Origin: Rhodospirillaceae bacterium
GTDB taxonomy: Bacteria > Pseudomonadota > Alphaproteobacteria > Rhodospirillales > Casp-alpha2
Length of the DNA stretch: 33,047 nucleotides
Direction: 5' to 3'
NCBI GenBank assembly: GCA_002706405.1
Contig: PALN01000016.1
Coordinates: 49,167 to 82,213, forward strand
Positions 1 to 7,747 of this stretch are shown here, one piece after another. The position numbers and the translations under genes were made by a program. The notes beneath the pieces were generated by a model that saw only the letters and a program-made list of their open reading frames with translations, had not been told where the DNA came from and did not search any database. Position 1 is the first letter of the stretch. Each line of letters starts with the position of its first letter.

Positions 1-1
1 A

Positions 2-781
2 TCCCTCGACATCGTCCGCGCTCCCAATCTGGCCGACCAGAAGGGGATCATGCACGGCTTCTTCACCCGCCGGGGCGGGGTCTCGGGCGGTATCTACGCC
101 GGGCTCAACTGCGGCCAGGGGTCCAAGGACGATCCGGACCATGTCCGGGAAAACAAGCGCCGGGCCATGGCGGCGATGGGCCTGGGGGCTGATGACCTGG
201 CCCTGGTCCACCAGGTCCATTCACCCGACGTGTGGACCGCCGATGCTCCCCGTGATCGCGCGGCGATGGAAAAGGCCGACGCCTTGGTCAGCCGTCGTGC
301 GGGCCTGGCGCTCGGCATTTTGACCGCCGATTGCGCCCCCGTGCTGTTCGCCGACGGAACCTCGGGTGTGGCCGCCGCCGCCCATGCGGGCTGGCGGGGG
401 GCGATGTCCGGGGTGCTGGAAAACACCGTCGCACGCATGGAAGCGCAGGGTGCCAAGCGATCCAATATCCATGCCGCCCTCGGCCCCTGCATCCGCCAGC
501 CGTCCTACGAGGTCGGCCAGGACATGAAGGATGCCTTCGCCGAACGCCACGATGACCATGAGAAGTATTTCGCCGGCGGCGCGCGGCCCGGGCACTACCA
601 GTTCGATCTTGCGGGCTTTATCATGGACCGGCTGGCGGCCCTGAACCTGGCCACCACCCATGACGTGGGGCTCGACACCTATGCCGATGCCGAGCGATTC
701 TACAGCTATCGCCGCGCCACCCATCAGGGCGAGCCCGATTACGGGCGCGAGCTTGCCGTGGTCGCGCTGGCCACCGGCTGA
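2..781 (+). CDS. pgeF: Peptidoglycan editing factor PgeF (laccase-domain / YfiH family), 5' partial
   Basis: This is the C-terminal bulk of a YfiH/PgeF (Cu-oxidase_4, DUF152) protein. The frame is open from base 2 and no start codon lies before the internal ATG at 50, so the true start is off-window. Family hallmarks, numbered from the Met at base 50, are HGFFTRRGGVS near the N terminus, QVHS with His57, TADCAPV with Cys95, AHAGWRG with His112, and LGPCI. His57, Cys95 and His112 correspond to the metal-binding His/Cys/His site of E. coli YfiH. The E. coli protein acts in the cytoplasm to remove mis-incorporated residues (such as L-Ser at position 1) from peptidoglycan precursors; related proteins also act on purine nucleosides. 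The stop codon touches the Shine-Dalgarno of the micro-ORF at 794, so the genes are probably cotranscribed. The assignment is secure; the exact substrate is not. Confidence 0.93.
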   Translation, partial: SLDIVRAPNLADQKGIMHGFFTRRGGVSGGIYAGLNCGQGSKDDPDHVRENKRRAMAAMGLGADDLALVHQVHSPDVWTADAPRDRAAMEKADALVSRRAGLALGILTADCAPVLFADGTSGVAAAAHAGWRGAMSGVLENTVARMEAQGAKRSNIHAALGPCIRQPSYEVGQDMKDAFAERHDDHEKYFAGGARPGHYQFDLAGFIMDRLAALNLATTHDVGLDTYADAERFYSYRRATHQGEPDYGRELAVVALATG

Positions 782-793
782 GGAGCCAAAACG

Positions 794-862
794 ATGCCCT
801 ATCTGGCGGTCTTGACCTTGGCGACGCTCGCGGTGATTCTCGTCACCTGCGTTATCGTTTAG
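794..862 (+). CDS. 22-residue single-span hydrophobic micro-protein
   Basis: A short ORF, ATG to TAG, follows the pgeF stop by 12 bases. It has an excellent Shine-Dalgarno, AGGAG at 781-785, which begins at the last base of the pgeF TGA and is 8 bases from the ATG. The product starts MPYLAVLTLATLAVILVTC and is almost entirely hydrophobic, with no charged residue, long enough for one membrane span. The single Cys near the C terminus is not in a lipobox with a charged n-region. The gene sits 15 bases before the lipoprotein gene at 878, so it would be translated from the same message. I do not recognise a family. It may be a real small membrane protein or a leader peptide coupling pgeF to the lipoprotein gene. 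Support comes only from the SD, spacing and composition. Confidence 0.45.
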   Translation: MPYLAVLTLATLAVILVTCVIV

Positions 863-877
863 AAGCGCCATCGTCTG

Positions 878-2560
878 ATGACGCGTGAAGCCGAAGGACG
901 AACGGCCTTGCGGGCAACGGTTCAATTCGCGATCTGGGTTTTTGCGGCGGCGGCGCTGGCCGTGACCGCCTGCACGCCCGTGCCGCGCGCCTTCGCCCCG
1001 GGCGAAGTGGACAGCGTCGGCAACGCCATCGTCCACGGCACCTTTACCAAGGGTATCCAGGTCAATCCGGTCGAGGGCACGGCGCCCATCATGTCCAAGA
1101 TTCTGGCGCGGACCACGGCCGATTCCTTCGAACCCTACGGCCTGCCCGCCGGGGTGGCACCCTTCGATGCCTCGGAATACATCCTTCACGGTCGCGCCCA
1201 CCGCGACAAGAACCCCAACGCCATTCCTTACGTCACCATCCATTGGCAATTGTCCAACAAGGACGGCCTGCTGCTGGCCGATCTGGAGCAGCCCGTCGAC
1301 GCGACCAGCGGGGAATGGGAGTTCGGCACGCCCGAGGTCATCATCCGCGTCGCCGAGGACGTCGCCCACCGTGTCGCCGCCATCCTGGCCGGGATCGCCC
1401 CGGCCCAGGCGGAACCGGCCCCGGACAAGGGCATCTTCGTGATGCCGGTCGAAGGGGCGCCCGGTGACGGCGATTTTTCCCTGACCCGCGCCATCGCCGA
1501 GGCCCTGAAGGTGCGGGGCACCCGCCTGACCCGGTACCGAGAGCAGGCGAAATACGTTCTCAACGGAAAGATGGAGGTCTCGCCCTCGGTTCAGGGCCGC
1601 CAGGGCGTGCGCATCACCTGGCGCCTGTCCCGCCCCGACGGCAAGGAAGTGGGCAAGGCCGAACAGGACAACACCGTGCCGTCGGGCACCTTCGATGAGC
1701 AATGGATGCCGACCGCGCGGCTGATCGCCGCCGCCGCCGTCGACGGCATCCATGAGGTCATCAGCGGTTGGGAAGAGCGTGAACGCATGCTGGCCGACGG
1801 CCGCGGCTTGGGCGTGCCGGACAATCTGGACGAGGCCGGCCTGCCGAAGCCCGGCGGCCCCAAACGGGTGATCGCCAAGATGCAGGACCATCTGGTGCCG
1901 CTGGATGCGCCGGTCAACAAGGATGCTCCGGCCGAGAAGACCGCCCGGGAGGAATTGGAAGACGCCCGCCCCGAGGCGGCCGAGAGCGCCTTGCCGCCGG
2001 CCGAGGCGCCAAGTGTGCTCGGCCCCGAGGACGCGGCCGGTGAAAAGGTCATCGAGGATACGTTCCAGCCGCCGACCCTGCGGACCCACGATGAAGACGC
2101 CGCCAATTCCTTCCTGATCGCCGAGGTCACGGGGGCGCCCGGCAACGGCAATCGCCTGCTGGGCGAGGCGTTGAAGCGGGTGCTGCGGGCGCGCGACCAG
2201 AACGTCACCGACGATCCGCGCCAGGCCCGATTCCTGGTGCGCGGCCTGGTCGTCATGTCGGAGCCCATGAACGGCAAGCAGAGCGCCCGCATCGTGTGGT
2301 CGGTCGAGGATATCGAGGGCAAGGCCCTCGGCAGTGCCGAGCAGAACAATACGGTAACGGCGGGTGCGCTCGACGACAATTGGGGGGAAACGGCGCTCGA
2401 TGTCGCCATGGGCGCGGTCGTGGGCATTCAGCGTGTTCTTGGCGACAAGGCGCGCCCGTTTGCCCGCCGGCTGCCGGCCGACTCCGTGCCGCCGCCCGCG
2501 AAAAGCGGAGAGACTCTTCCCTGGGACCCTGGCGATGCCATTCCGCCGCCCCGGCGATAA
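878..2560 (+). CDS. Predicted lipoprotein with three repeats of an uncharacterised ~105-residue domain
   Basis: The 560-residue product has a basic n-region, a hydrophobic stretch at about 15-30 and a lipobox VTAC with the lipidated Cys at 32, so export and lipidation are predicted. It contains three diverged copies of one domain, at about 60-170, 187-291 and 413-518. Each runs from a short strand (NPVEG, MPVEG, AEVTG) through a helix to a core of the type YxLxG...I.W.LS..DG...G..EQ.N.V..G..D..W, then an Ala-rich helix. Copies 2 and 3 are closest (VEGAPGDGD/VTGAPGNGN; AEQDNTV/AEQNNTV). Residues 340-405 are a Pro/Ala/Glu-rich linker and the C terminus is Pro-rich. I cannot name the family. The gene lies between pgeF and prs, and a cell-envelope role is an inference from the lipobox and the pgeF neighbour only. 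Confidence 0.8.
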   Translation: MTREAEGRTALRATVQFAIWVFAAAALAVTACTPVPRAFAPGEVDSVGNAIVHGTFTKGIQVNPVEGTAPIMSKILARTTADSFEPYGLPAGVAPFDASEYILHGRAHRDKNPNAIPYVTIHWQLSNKDGLLLADLEQPVDATSGEWEFGTPEVIIRVAEDVAHRVAAILAGIAPAQAEPAPDKGIFVMPVEGAPGDGDFSLTRAIAEALKVRGTRLTRYREQAKYVLNGKMEVSPSVQGRQGVRITWRLSRPDGKEVGKAEQDNTVPSGTFDEQWMPTARLIAAAAVDGIHEVISGWEERERMLADGRGLGVPDNLDEAGLPKPGGPKRVIAKMQDHLVPLDAPVNKDAPAEKTAREELEDARPEAAESALPPAEAPSVLGPEDAAGEKVIEDTFQPPTLRTHDEDAANSFLIAEVTGAPGNGNRLLGEALKRVLRARDQNVTDDPRQARFLVRGLVVMSEPMNGKQSARIVWSVEDIEGKALGSAEQNNTVTAGALDDNWGETALDVAMGAVVGIQRVLGDKARPFARRLPADSVPPPAKSGETLPWDPGDAIPPPRR

Positions 2561-2599
2561 TATGATAAGTATTTGAAAATACAGGACTATGAAAGATCG

Positions 2600-2628
2600 T
2601 TTACAGGCGGGGCCGGCATTGTTAGAGT
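2600..2628 (+). promoter_or_regulatory. Candidate sigma-70 promoter for prs
   Basis: TTTACA at 2600-2605 is separated by 17 bases from TAGAGT at 2623-2628. It lies in the 170-base gap between the lipoprotein gene and prs and would give a leader of roughly 95 bases. The -35 matches the consensus at five of six positions and the -10 at four. This is a pattern match only. Confidence 0.35.
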
Positions 2629-2688
2629 CCGCGCGCCCGACGCGGGAATATCCCGTATCGGCGCTCGGCACCGGCATCTCCAGGGGTG

Positions 2689-2715
2689 GTTTTGCTCCGC
2701 CTTCGGACGCAAAAC
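2689..2715 (+). promoter_or_regulatory. Stem-loop in the prs leader, directly upstream of the ribosome-binding site
   Basis: GTTTTGC (2689-2695) pairs with GCAAAAC (2709-2715), and TCCG (2696-2699) pairs with CGGA (2704-2707). This leaves a CCTT loop and one bulged C at 2708, so the stem is 11 bp. It ends at the base before GGAAAG (2716-2721), the only SD-like sequence ahead of the prs ATG at 2731. No T-tract follows, so it is not an intrinsic terminator; a role in translation or mRNA stability is inferred. Confidence 0.5.
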
Positions 2716-2730
2716 GGAAAGTGCGCAGCC

Positions 2731-3663
2731 ATGAAAATCCTTGCATGTAATTCCAATCGGCCGCTTGCGGAGGCGATTTCCGCCTATCTCAACCTGCCGC
2801 TGACCAAAGCCTCGATCCGGCGTTTCTCCGACATGGAAGTGTTCGTCGAGATCCAGGAAAACGTGCGCGGCGAAGATGTGTTCGTCATCCAGTCGACCTC
2901 GTTCCCGGCCAATGACAACTTGATGGAACTGCTGGTCACGCTGGACGCGTTACGCCGCGGTTCCGCCCGCCGGGTAACCGCCGTCATTCCTTACTTCGGT
3001 TATGCCCGCCAGGACCGGAAGTCCGGCCCGCGAACGCCGATCTCGGCCAAGCTGGTCGCCAACCTGATTACGGAAGCCGGTGCGGACCGGGTCCTGACCA
3101 TGGACCTGCACGCCGGGCAAATTCAGGGCTTCTTCGACATCCCGACGGATAACCTCTACGCCGAACCGGTGCTGGCCAAGGACATTCAGGATCGTGAAGA
3201 CGGCGCCGATCTGGTCATCGTCTCGCCGGACGTAGGCGGCGTGGTGCGTGCGCGGGCGCTGGCCAAGCGCCTGGATGGTGATTTGGCCATCATCGACAAG
3301 CGCCGCGAACGGGCCGGTGTCAGCGAAGTCATGAACATCATCGGCGACGTCGAAGGCCGGCGCTGCATCCTGGTCGACGATATCGTCGACAGCGCCGGCA
3401 CACTCTGCAACGCCGCCGTGGCACTGATGGAACAGGGGGCCGAGGCCGTTTCCGCCTATGTCACCCACGGGGTTCTGTCCGGCGGCGCCGTGGCGCGGGT
3501 GTCGTCCTCGCCCATGGATCGGCTCTGCGTGACCGACAGCATCATGGCGACGGAAGCCGTGCGCGTTGCCCATAACATCGAGCAGCTGACGGTCGCCCCC
3601 CTGATTGCCGAGGCCATGCGCCGGATTTCCGAAGAATCCTCGGTGTCGTCCCTGTTTAATTGA
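2731..3663 (+). CDS. prs: Ribose-phosphate pyrophosphokinase (PRPP synthetase)
   Basis: The 310-residue product makes phosphoribosyl pyrophosphate from ribose 5-phosphate and ATP in the cytoplasm, feeding purine, pyrimidine, His, Trp and NAD synthesis. Class I Prs signatures are visible: the N-terminal [16 protein letters not shown], the ATP loop region with [11 protein letters not shown], the metal-binding [11 protein letters not shown], the catalytic flexible-loop lysine and arginine in IDKRRERAG, and the PRPP-binding [10 protein letters not shown]. The start at ATG 2731 is chosen over an in-frame GTG at 2686 because family members begin at this MK(I/L) and because the 15 extra residues would be encoded by the leader hairpin. 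The gene has its own candidate promoter and a strong terminator, so it can be a separate transcription unit. Confidence 0.97.
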   Translation: MKILACNSNRPLAEAISAYLNLPLTKASIRRFSDMEVFVEIQENVRGEDVFVIQSTSFPANDNLMELLVTLDALRRGSARRVTAVIPYFGYARQDRKSGPRTPISAKLVANLITEAGADRVLTMDLHAGQIQGFFDIPTDNLYAEPVLAKDIQDREDGADLVIVSPDVGGVVRARALAKRLDGDLAIIDKRRERAGVSEVMNIIGDVEGRRCILVDDIVDSAGTLCNAAVALMEQGAEAVSAYVTHGVLSGGAVARVSSSPMDRLCVTDSIMATEAVRVAHNIEQLTVAPLIAEAMRRISEESSVSSLFN

Positions 3664-3666
3664 GGG

Positions 3667-3697
3667 AAGGCCCCGACGGGCCTTTTCTCGTTTTCCG
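3667..3697 (+). terminator. Intrinsic terminator of prs
   Basis: The stem AAGGCCC (3667-3673) / GGGCCTT (3678-3684) has a CGAC loop and is followed by a T-rich tail (TTTTCTCGTTTT). It starts 3 bases after the prs stop codon. Confidence 0.85.
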
Positions 3698-3779
3698 ATC
3701 TCTGACCTAATCGTGACGGCGCCGGTGACCGGGGCCGTCGCCGTTGCCTATGAGACGCATTACGTAAGGACGACCGATC

Positions 3780-4544
3780 ATGGACCTGCCGAAGACACCC
3801 TCATTCCGCGTGGATGGCCGCAAGGCCCTGGTGACCGGAGCCGGTCGGGGCATCGGCCTGGCCGCCGCCGCGGCTCTGGCCGAGGCGGGGGCCCATGTGA
3901 CGCTCTGTGCGCGATCGGGAAATGAGGTCGCTGCGGCCGCCGAGGCCATCCGCGCCCGCGGCCAGGAGGCCGAGGCCCTAACCCTGGACGTCACCGACAC
4001 GGCCCGCATGCAGGCCGAAATCGCGGCCCGCGGCCCGTTCCAGATTCTGTTCAACAACGCCGGCGGTAACCGCCCGCAGGAATTGTTGGAAATCACGGAA
4101 GAAGATTACGATGCGGTCACGAACCTGAACGTGCGTGCCGCCCTCTTCGTCGCCCAGGCGGTCGTGAAAGGCTTGGTCGAGGCCGGCCTGCCCGGCTCCC
4201 TCATCAACGTGTCGTCGCAGATGGGCCTGGTCGGCGGGCCCAAGCGCACGGTCTATTGCGCCACCAAGCATGCCATCGAAGGGGCGACCAAGGCCATGGC
4301 CTGGGAACTGGGCGACCAGGGCATTCGCGTCAACACGATCTGTCCGACCTTCATCGAAACGCCGATGACGGAAGGCTTTCTGGCCGATGCCGACTTCGTC
4401 ACCTTCGTGAAATCGAAGATCGCCCTGGGCCGTCTGGGCCAGGTCGAGGACCTGATGGGCGCCGTGGTGTTTCTGGCATCCGACGCGTCCAGCCTGATGA
4501 CGGGGGCGTCCCTGGTCGTCGACGGCGGCTGGACGGCGCAGTAA
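3780..4544 (+). CDS. Short-chain dehydrogenase/reductase (SDR family oxidoreductase)
   Basis: The 254-residue product is a classical SDR, an NAD(P)-dependent oxidoreductase of unknown substrate. It shows the cofactor glycine motif TGAGRGIG at 19-26, NNAGG at 92-96, the catalytic Ser146 in INVSSQMG and the YxxxK pair Tyr159/Lys163 in YCATK. The C-terminal DASSLMTGASLVVDGGW is typical of FabG-like and sugar/polyol dehydrogenase members. The residue after the Rossmann beta-2 strand is Arg (CARS), which tends to favour NADP, though this is only a hint. The ATG has an upstream AAGGA SD. mntP follows 13 bases downstream, so the two may be cotranscribed without an obvious functional link. Confidence 0.9.
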   Translation: MDLPKTPSFRVDGRKALVTGAGRGIGLAAAAALAEAGAHVTLCARSGNEVAAAAEAIRARGQEAEALTLDVTDTARMQAEIAARGPFQILFNNAGGNRPQELLEITEEDYDAVTNLNVRAALFVAQAVVKGLVEAGLPGSLINVSSQMGLVGGPKRTVYCATKHAIEGATKAMAWELGDQGIRVNTICPTFIETPMTEGFLADADFVTFVKSKIALGRLGQVEDLMGAVVFLASDASSLMTGASLVVDGGWTAQ

Positions 4545-4557
4545 ATCCGGATCGACC

Positions 4558-5139
4558 ATGTCCTTCGCTACCGTACTGACCATCGCCTTCGGGCTGTCGG
4601 CCGATGCTTTTGCCGTGTCCTTAGGGCGGGGAGCATCCGGGCGCTTTCGTACCTTTGTGTCGGCGGCGCGCATGGGGCTGATGTTCGGCGCCAGCGAGGC
4701 GGCCATGACCCTGTTGGGTTTTTTGTTGGCGGCCCGCTTCGCTGATTACGTGACCGAGGTCGATCACTGGATTGCCCTGGTCCTGTTGGGCGGGGTCGGT
4801 GGGCATATGCTCTACGAAGGCCTGTTCGGCGCCGATGAGCAAGAGGACGACGCGCCGCCCGCCCCGCGCGGCAAACGCAGCGTCCTCGGCAACATTGCCA
4901 CCGTGATCGGCACCAGCATCGACGCCGCCGCCGTCGGGGTCGCGCTGTCGGTGATCGCGGTCGACATCTGGCGGACGGTCGCGGTGATCGGCGCGGTGTC
5001 CTTCGCCATGAGCACCCTGGGCCTGCTGATCGGCCCGCGCGTCGGGCGCATGCTGGGCCGCCGGGCGGAGGTTGCCGGCGGCTTGGTTCTGATCGCGATC
5101 GGGCTTTATATCTTCTATAGCCACACCATGGGGGCTTGA
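4558..5139 (+). CDS. mntP: Putative manganese efflux pump MntP
   Basis: The 193-residue inner-membrane protein has six predicted spans in two homologous halves, as expected for MntP (DUF204). The conserved acidic motifs occur once per half: GLSADAFAVSLGRG near residue 12 and GTSIDAAAVGVALS near residue 120. MntP exports Mn2+ and protects against manganese excess. A charged cytoplasmic loop (DEQEDDAPPAPRGKR) separates the halves. In many bacteria mntP follows a yybP-ykoY Mn riboswitch; here only 13 bases separate it from the SDR gene, so no such riboswitch is present directly upstream. Confidence 0.92.
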   Translation: MSFATVLTIAFGLSADAFAVSLGRGASGRFRTFVSAARMGLMFGASEAAMTLLGFLLAARFADYVTEVDHWIALVLLGGVGGHMLYEGLFGADEQEDDAPPAPRGKRSVLGNIATVIGTSIDAAAVGVALSVIAVDIWRTVAVIGAVSFAMSTLGLLIGPRVGRMLGRRAEVAGGLVLIAIGLYIFYSHTMGA

Positions 5140-5194
5140 GAACCGCCGGGAGTAGGTCCGCAATCCCCGGATTTCCGCCTGATCACTGCCGGTA

Positions 5195-5223
5195 TTGACC
5201 CACAGGACCCGTGGGGCTATGTA
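5195..5223 (+). promoter_or_regulatory. Sigma-70 type promoter for rplY-pth-ychF
   Basis: TTGACC (5195-5200) and TATGTA (5218-5223) are separated by exactly 17 bases. Initiation is expected near 5230, giving a leader of about 75 bases before the rplY ATG at 5304. It lies 55 bases after the mntP stop. Confidence 0.6.
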
Positions 5224-5229
5224 TGCGCG

Positions 5230-5280
5230 CCCTCGCAAGGGGGTTTTTCGCCGCCGGCACCCCTGGAGGCCGGGGCTTTT
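5230..5280 (+). promoter_or_regulatory. rplY leader with two terminator-like hairpins (possible attenuator)
   Basis: Just after the predicted start of transcription, CCCT (5230-5233) / AGGG (5238-5241) is followed by GG and TTTTT. A second stem, CCGGC (5254-5258) / GCCGG (5269-5273), is followed by GGCTTTT. Both are short stems, but each ends in a T-run inside the 5' leader. Premature termination or feedback control by L25 is a possible reading, not shown. Confidence 0.35.
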
Positions 5281-5303
5281 CTAGACTGATACGGAGTTAT
5301 GCC

Positions 5304-5963
5304 ATGTCTGGTAACACCACCATGACGGCGGAACCCCGCGATCGGGCAGGCAAGGGGGCAGCCCGCGCAACCCGCCGGTCCGGCCGCGTTCCGGCCGTGA
5401 TCTACGGGGATCACAAGGATCCGATCCTGGTTTCCGTCGAACCCGTCGAACTGATGCAGCACCTGCAGAAGTCCGGCTTCTTTTCCATGCTTATGGACCT
5501 CAACGTTGCAGGCGAACACCATCGCGTGCTGCCTCGCGACGTCCAGTTCCACCCCGTGACCGATACGCCGATGCATGTGGACTTCATGCGCGTCGGCAAG
5601 GGAACGCGCATCACCGTCATGATCCCCATCCACGTCAAGGACGAGGAATTGTGCGCGGGTCTCAAGCGCGGCGGCGTGCTGAACCAGGTTCGTCACGAAG
5701 TGGAAGTGCGCTGCGATCCGGAGAATATCCCGGAAATGATCACCTTGTCCCTGGAAGGCCTGGACATCGGCGATGCCCTGCGCATCTCGGATGCCGGACT
5801 GCCCGACAACGTCAAGCCGACCATCACCGACCGCGACTTCGTGCTGGTCACCATCGCCGCACCGACGGTGGTCAAGGACGAAGCTGCCGAAGCTCAGGCC
5901 GAAGGTGAGGAAGAAGGCGAAGAGGGCGAAGAAGGCGAAGACAAGGAGGGCGGCGAGGAGTAA
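5304..5963 (+). CDS. rplY: 50S ribosomal protein L25 / general stress protein Ctc
   Basis: The 219-residue product is the long (CTC/TL5) form of bacterial L25, which binds 5S rRNA in the central protuberance of the 50S subunit. The N-terminal 5S-binding domain (about 1-95) carries RDRAGKGAARATRRSGRVPAVIYG and the HPVTDTPMHVDFMRV segment. The C-terminal beta domain follows (IPIHVKDEELCAGLKRGGVLNQV..., DIGDALRISD). The last ~35 residues are a Glu/Gly low-complexity tail, common in alphaproteobacterial L25. ATG 5304 is chosen because an upstream GGAG (5293-5296) is well placed and homologues begin here; the open frame extends upstream only through the leader. It is followed closely by pth. Confidence 0.95.
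   Translation: MSGNTTMTAEPRDRAGKGAARATRRSGRVPAVIYGDHKDPILVSVEPVELMQHLQKSGFFSMLMDLNVAGEHHRVLPRDVQFHPVTDTPMHVDFMRVGKGTRITVMIPIHVKDEELCAGLKRGGVLNQVRHEVEVRCDPENIPEMITLSLEGLDIGDALRISDAGLPDNVKPTITDRDFVLVTIAAPTVVKDEAAEAQAEGEEEGEEGEEGEDKEGGEE
5899..5961 (+). repeat. GAAGGC-type simple repeat encoding the acidic tail of L25
   Basis: The region consists of imperfect hexamers GAAGGC/GAGGGC/GAAGAA and encodes the Glu/Gly tail of L25. Unit changes of 6 bases would keep the reading frame. Confidence 0.6.
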
Positions 5964-5999
5964 TCCTCTCGTCCGGATCGGTTCCGGGGAGGGCGTTCC

Positions 6000-6629
6000 A
6001 TGCTGCTTCTGGTCGGGCTCGGAAATCCGGGCCCATCCTACCGCGACAACCGGCACAACGTCGGTTTCATGGCCGTGGATGCAATCCACGACCGTTGGCG
6101 GCTGGGCCCCTATCGGACCAAGTTTCACGGCGACCTTGCCGACGGCGCGATTGCCGGCGGCAAGGTTCTCGTCCTCAAGCCGCAAACTTACATGAACGAA
6201 TCCGGCCGCGCCGTTCAGGCGGTCATGACCTTCTACAAGCTGAAACCCGCCGACCTGATCGTGTTCCATGACGAGCTCGATCTGGCCGCGGGCAAGCTTC
6301 GGGTCAAGACCGGCGGCGGCCATGCCGGGCATAACGGTCTGCGCAACATCCAGGCCCATATCGGCCCGGATTTCCGCCGCGTGCGGATCGGGGTCGGCCA
6401 TCCCGGCGACAAGAACCAGGTGGTCGGCCATGTCCTGAAGGACTTCTCCAAGGAAGACCTTCAATGGCGTGACACGCTGCTGGATGCCGTCGCCGACAAT
6501 GCGGACCTGCTGGTTTCCGGTGATGACGCCGGATTCCAGAACCGTGTGGCGCTGGCCTTGAAACCGCCGCGCCAGAATGCGCCCCGGCGGCAAGACGGCG
6601 CCGGCGAAGACAAGGAAAAGAAGGACTAA
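6000..6629 (+). CDS. pth: Peptidyl-tRNA hydrolase
   Basis: The 209-residue cytoplasmic enzyme cleaves the ester bond of peptidyl-tRNAs released from stalled ribosomes. Key residues are present: Asn9 in GLGNPG, catalytic His19 in NRHNVGF, Asn66 in TYMNESG and Asp91 in HDELDL, followed by GGGHAGHNGLRN. The C-terminal ~20 residues are a charged extension (RQNAPRRQDGAGEDKEKKD). The gene begins 36 bases after rplY and ends one base before the ychF start, an arrangement of L25, Pth and YchF widespread in proteobacteria. Confidence 0.97.
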   Translation: MLLLVGLGNPGPSYRDNRHNVGFMAVDAIHDRWRLGPYRTKFHGDLADGAIAGGKVLVLKPQTYMNESGRAVQAVMTFYKLKPADLIVFHDELDLAAGKLRVKTGGGHAGHNGLRNIQAHIGPDFRRVRIGVGHPGDKNQVVGHVLKDFSKEDLQWRDTLLDAVADNADLLVSGDDAGFQNRVALALKPPRQNAPRRQDGAGEDKEKKD

Positions 6630-6630
6630 G

Positions 6631-7731
6631 ATGGGCTTCAATTGCGGCATCGTCGGCCTGCCCAACGTCGGCAAGTCGACCCTCTTCAACGCCCTGACGG
6701 CGACGGCCAAGGCCGAAGCGGCCAATTTCCCGTTCTGCACCATCGAGCCCAATACGGGCCGGGTCGCCGTGCCCGACCCGCGCCTGGACAAGATCGCCGC
6801 CATCGGCAAGTCGGCGCAGACCGTGCCGACGCAGCTTGAATTCGTCGATATCGCAGGCCTGGTCCGGGGGGCTTCCAAGGGCGAAGGCCTGGGCAACCAG
6901 TTCCTCGCCAACATCCGCGAGGTCGAAGCCATCTGCCATGTCCTGCGTTGTTTCGAGGACGGCAACGTGGTGCATGTGGAATCCACCGTCGATCCCGTGC
7001 GCGACGCCGAAACCGTGGAAACGGAATTGATGCTGGCCGACCTGGAAAGCCTGGAGAAGCGGATCGATCCGCTGACCAAGAAGGCGCGCGGGCAGGATAA
7101 GGAAGCGGCCAAGCAGCTGGAGATCGTCAACCGCTGCCTGGAGTTGCTGCGCGACGGTCAGCCGGCACGCAAGATCGAGCTCAAGGACGGCGAGGGCAGG
7201 GCCTTCCGCATGCTGCAGCTGTTGACTGCCAAGCCGGTTCTTTACGTGTGCAACGTCGACGAAGGTTCGGCCGCCACGGGCAATGAATTCTCGGCCAAGG
7301 TCGCGGAGATGGCCGCGGCCCAGGGGGCCGGCAGTGTCGTGATCTCGGCCGCGATCGAGGCCGAGGTCGCCATGCTCGACGACCCGGCGGACAAAAAGGA
7401 ATTCCTGGAAAGCTTAGGATTGGAGGAAACGGGCCTGGCCCGCGTCATCCGCGCCGGCTACGAGCTTCTGGGCCTACTCACCTATTTCACCGTCGGCCCA
7501 AAAGAAGCCCGTGCCTGGACCATCCACAAGGGCACCAAGGCGCCCCAGGCGGCGGCGGTAATCCACAAGGATTTCGAACGCGGCTTCATCGCCGCCGAAA
7601 CCATCGCCTATGAGGATTTCGTGGCCCTGGGCGGGGAACAGGCGGCGAAAGACGCCGGCAAGATGCGCCAGGAAGGCCGCGAGTACGTGGTCAAGGACGG
7701 AGACATCATGCTGTTCCGGTTCAACGTGTAG
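6631..7731 (+). CDS. ychF: Redox-regulated ATPase YchF (Obg-family, OLA1-like)
   Basis: The 366-residue P-loop protein is of the Obg family. It has GLPNVGKS (G1) at 9-16, DIAGLVRGAS (G3), and NVDE in place of the GTPase NKxD motif, the change linked to ATP preference in YchF. A coiled-coil insertion (about 130-200) is followed by a C-terminal TGS domain (LLTYFTVGPKEARAWT...). YchF associates with ribosomes and the translation/oxidative-stress response in other bacteria. ATG 6631 is used because homologues start with MGFNCGIVG; the longer frame reads back into pth. It ends in TAG. Confidence 0.96.
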   Translation: MGFNCGIVGLPNVGKSTLFNALTATAKAEAANFPFCTIEPNTGRVAVPDPRLDKIAAIGKSAQTVPTQLEFVDIAGLVRGASKGEGLGNQFLANIREVEAICHVLRCFEDGNVVHVESTVDPVRDAETVETELMLADLESLEKRIDPLTKKARGQDKEAAKQLEIVNRCLELLRDGQPARKIELKDGEGRAFRMLQLLTAKPVLYVCNVDEGSAATGNEFSAKVAEMAAAQGAGSVVISAAIEAEVAMLDDPADKKEFLESLGLEETGLARVIRAGYELLGLLTYFTVGPKEARAWTIHKGTKAPQAAAVIHKDFERGFIAAETIAYEDFVALGGEQAAKDAGKMRQEGREYVVKDGDIMLFRFNV

Positions 7732-7747
7732 GGGCGGACACCACGGT

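Noticed and set aside
221..2746. 841-codon open frame on the minus strand opposite pgeF and the triple-repeat lipoprotein
   Set aside because: It is a high-GC shadow frame: Gly/Arg/His-rich, no recognisable motif, no SD, and it lies opposite two genes with clear signatures. The same applies to the long minus frames at 5217-7130, 11031-13544 and 14722-16263.
4545..4557. yybP-ykoY manganese riboswitch ahead of mntP
   Set aside because: Only 13 bases separate mntP from the preceding gene, which leaves no room for the element.
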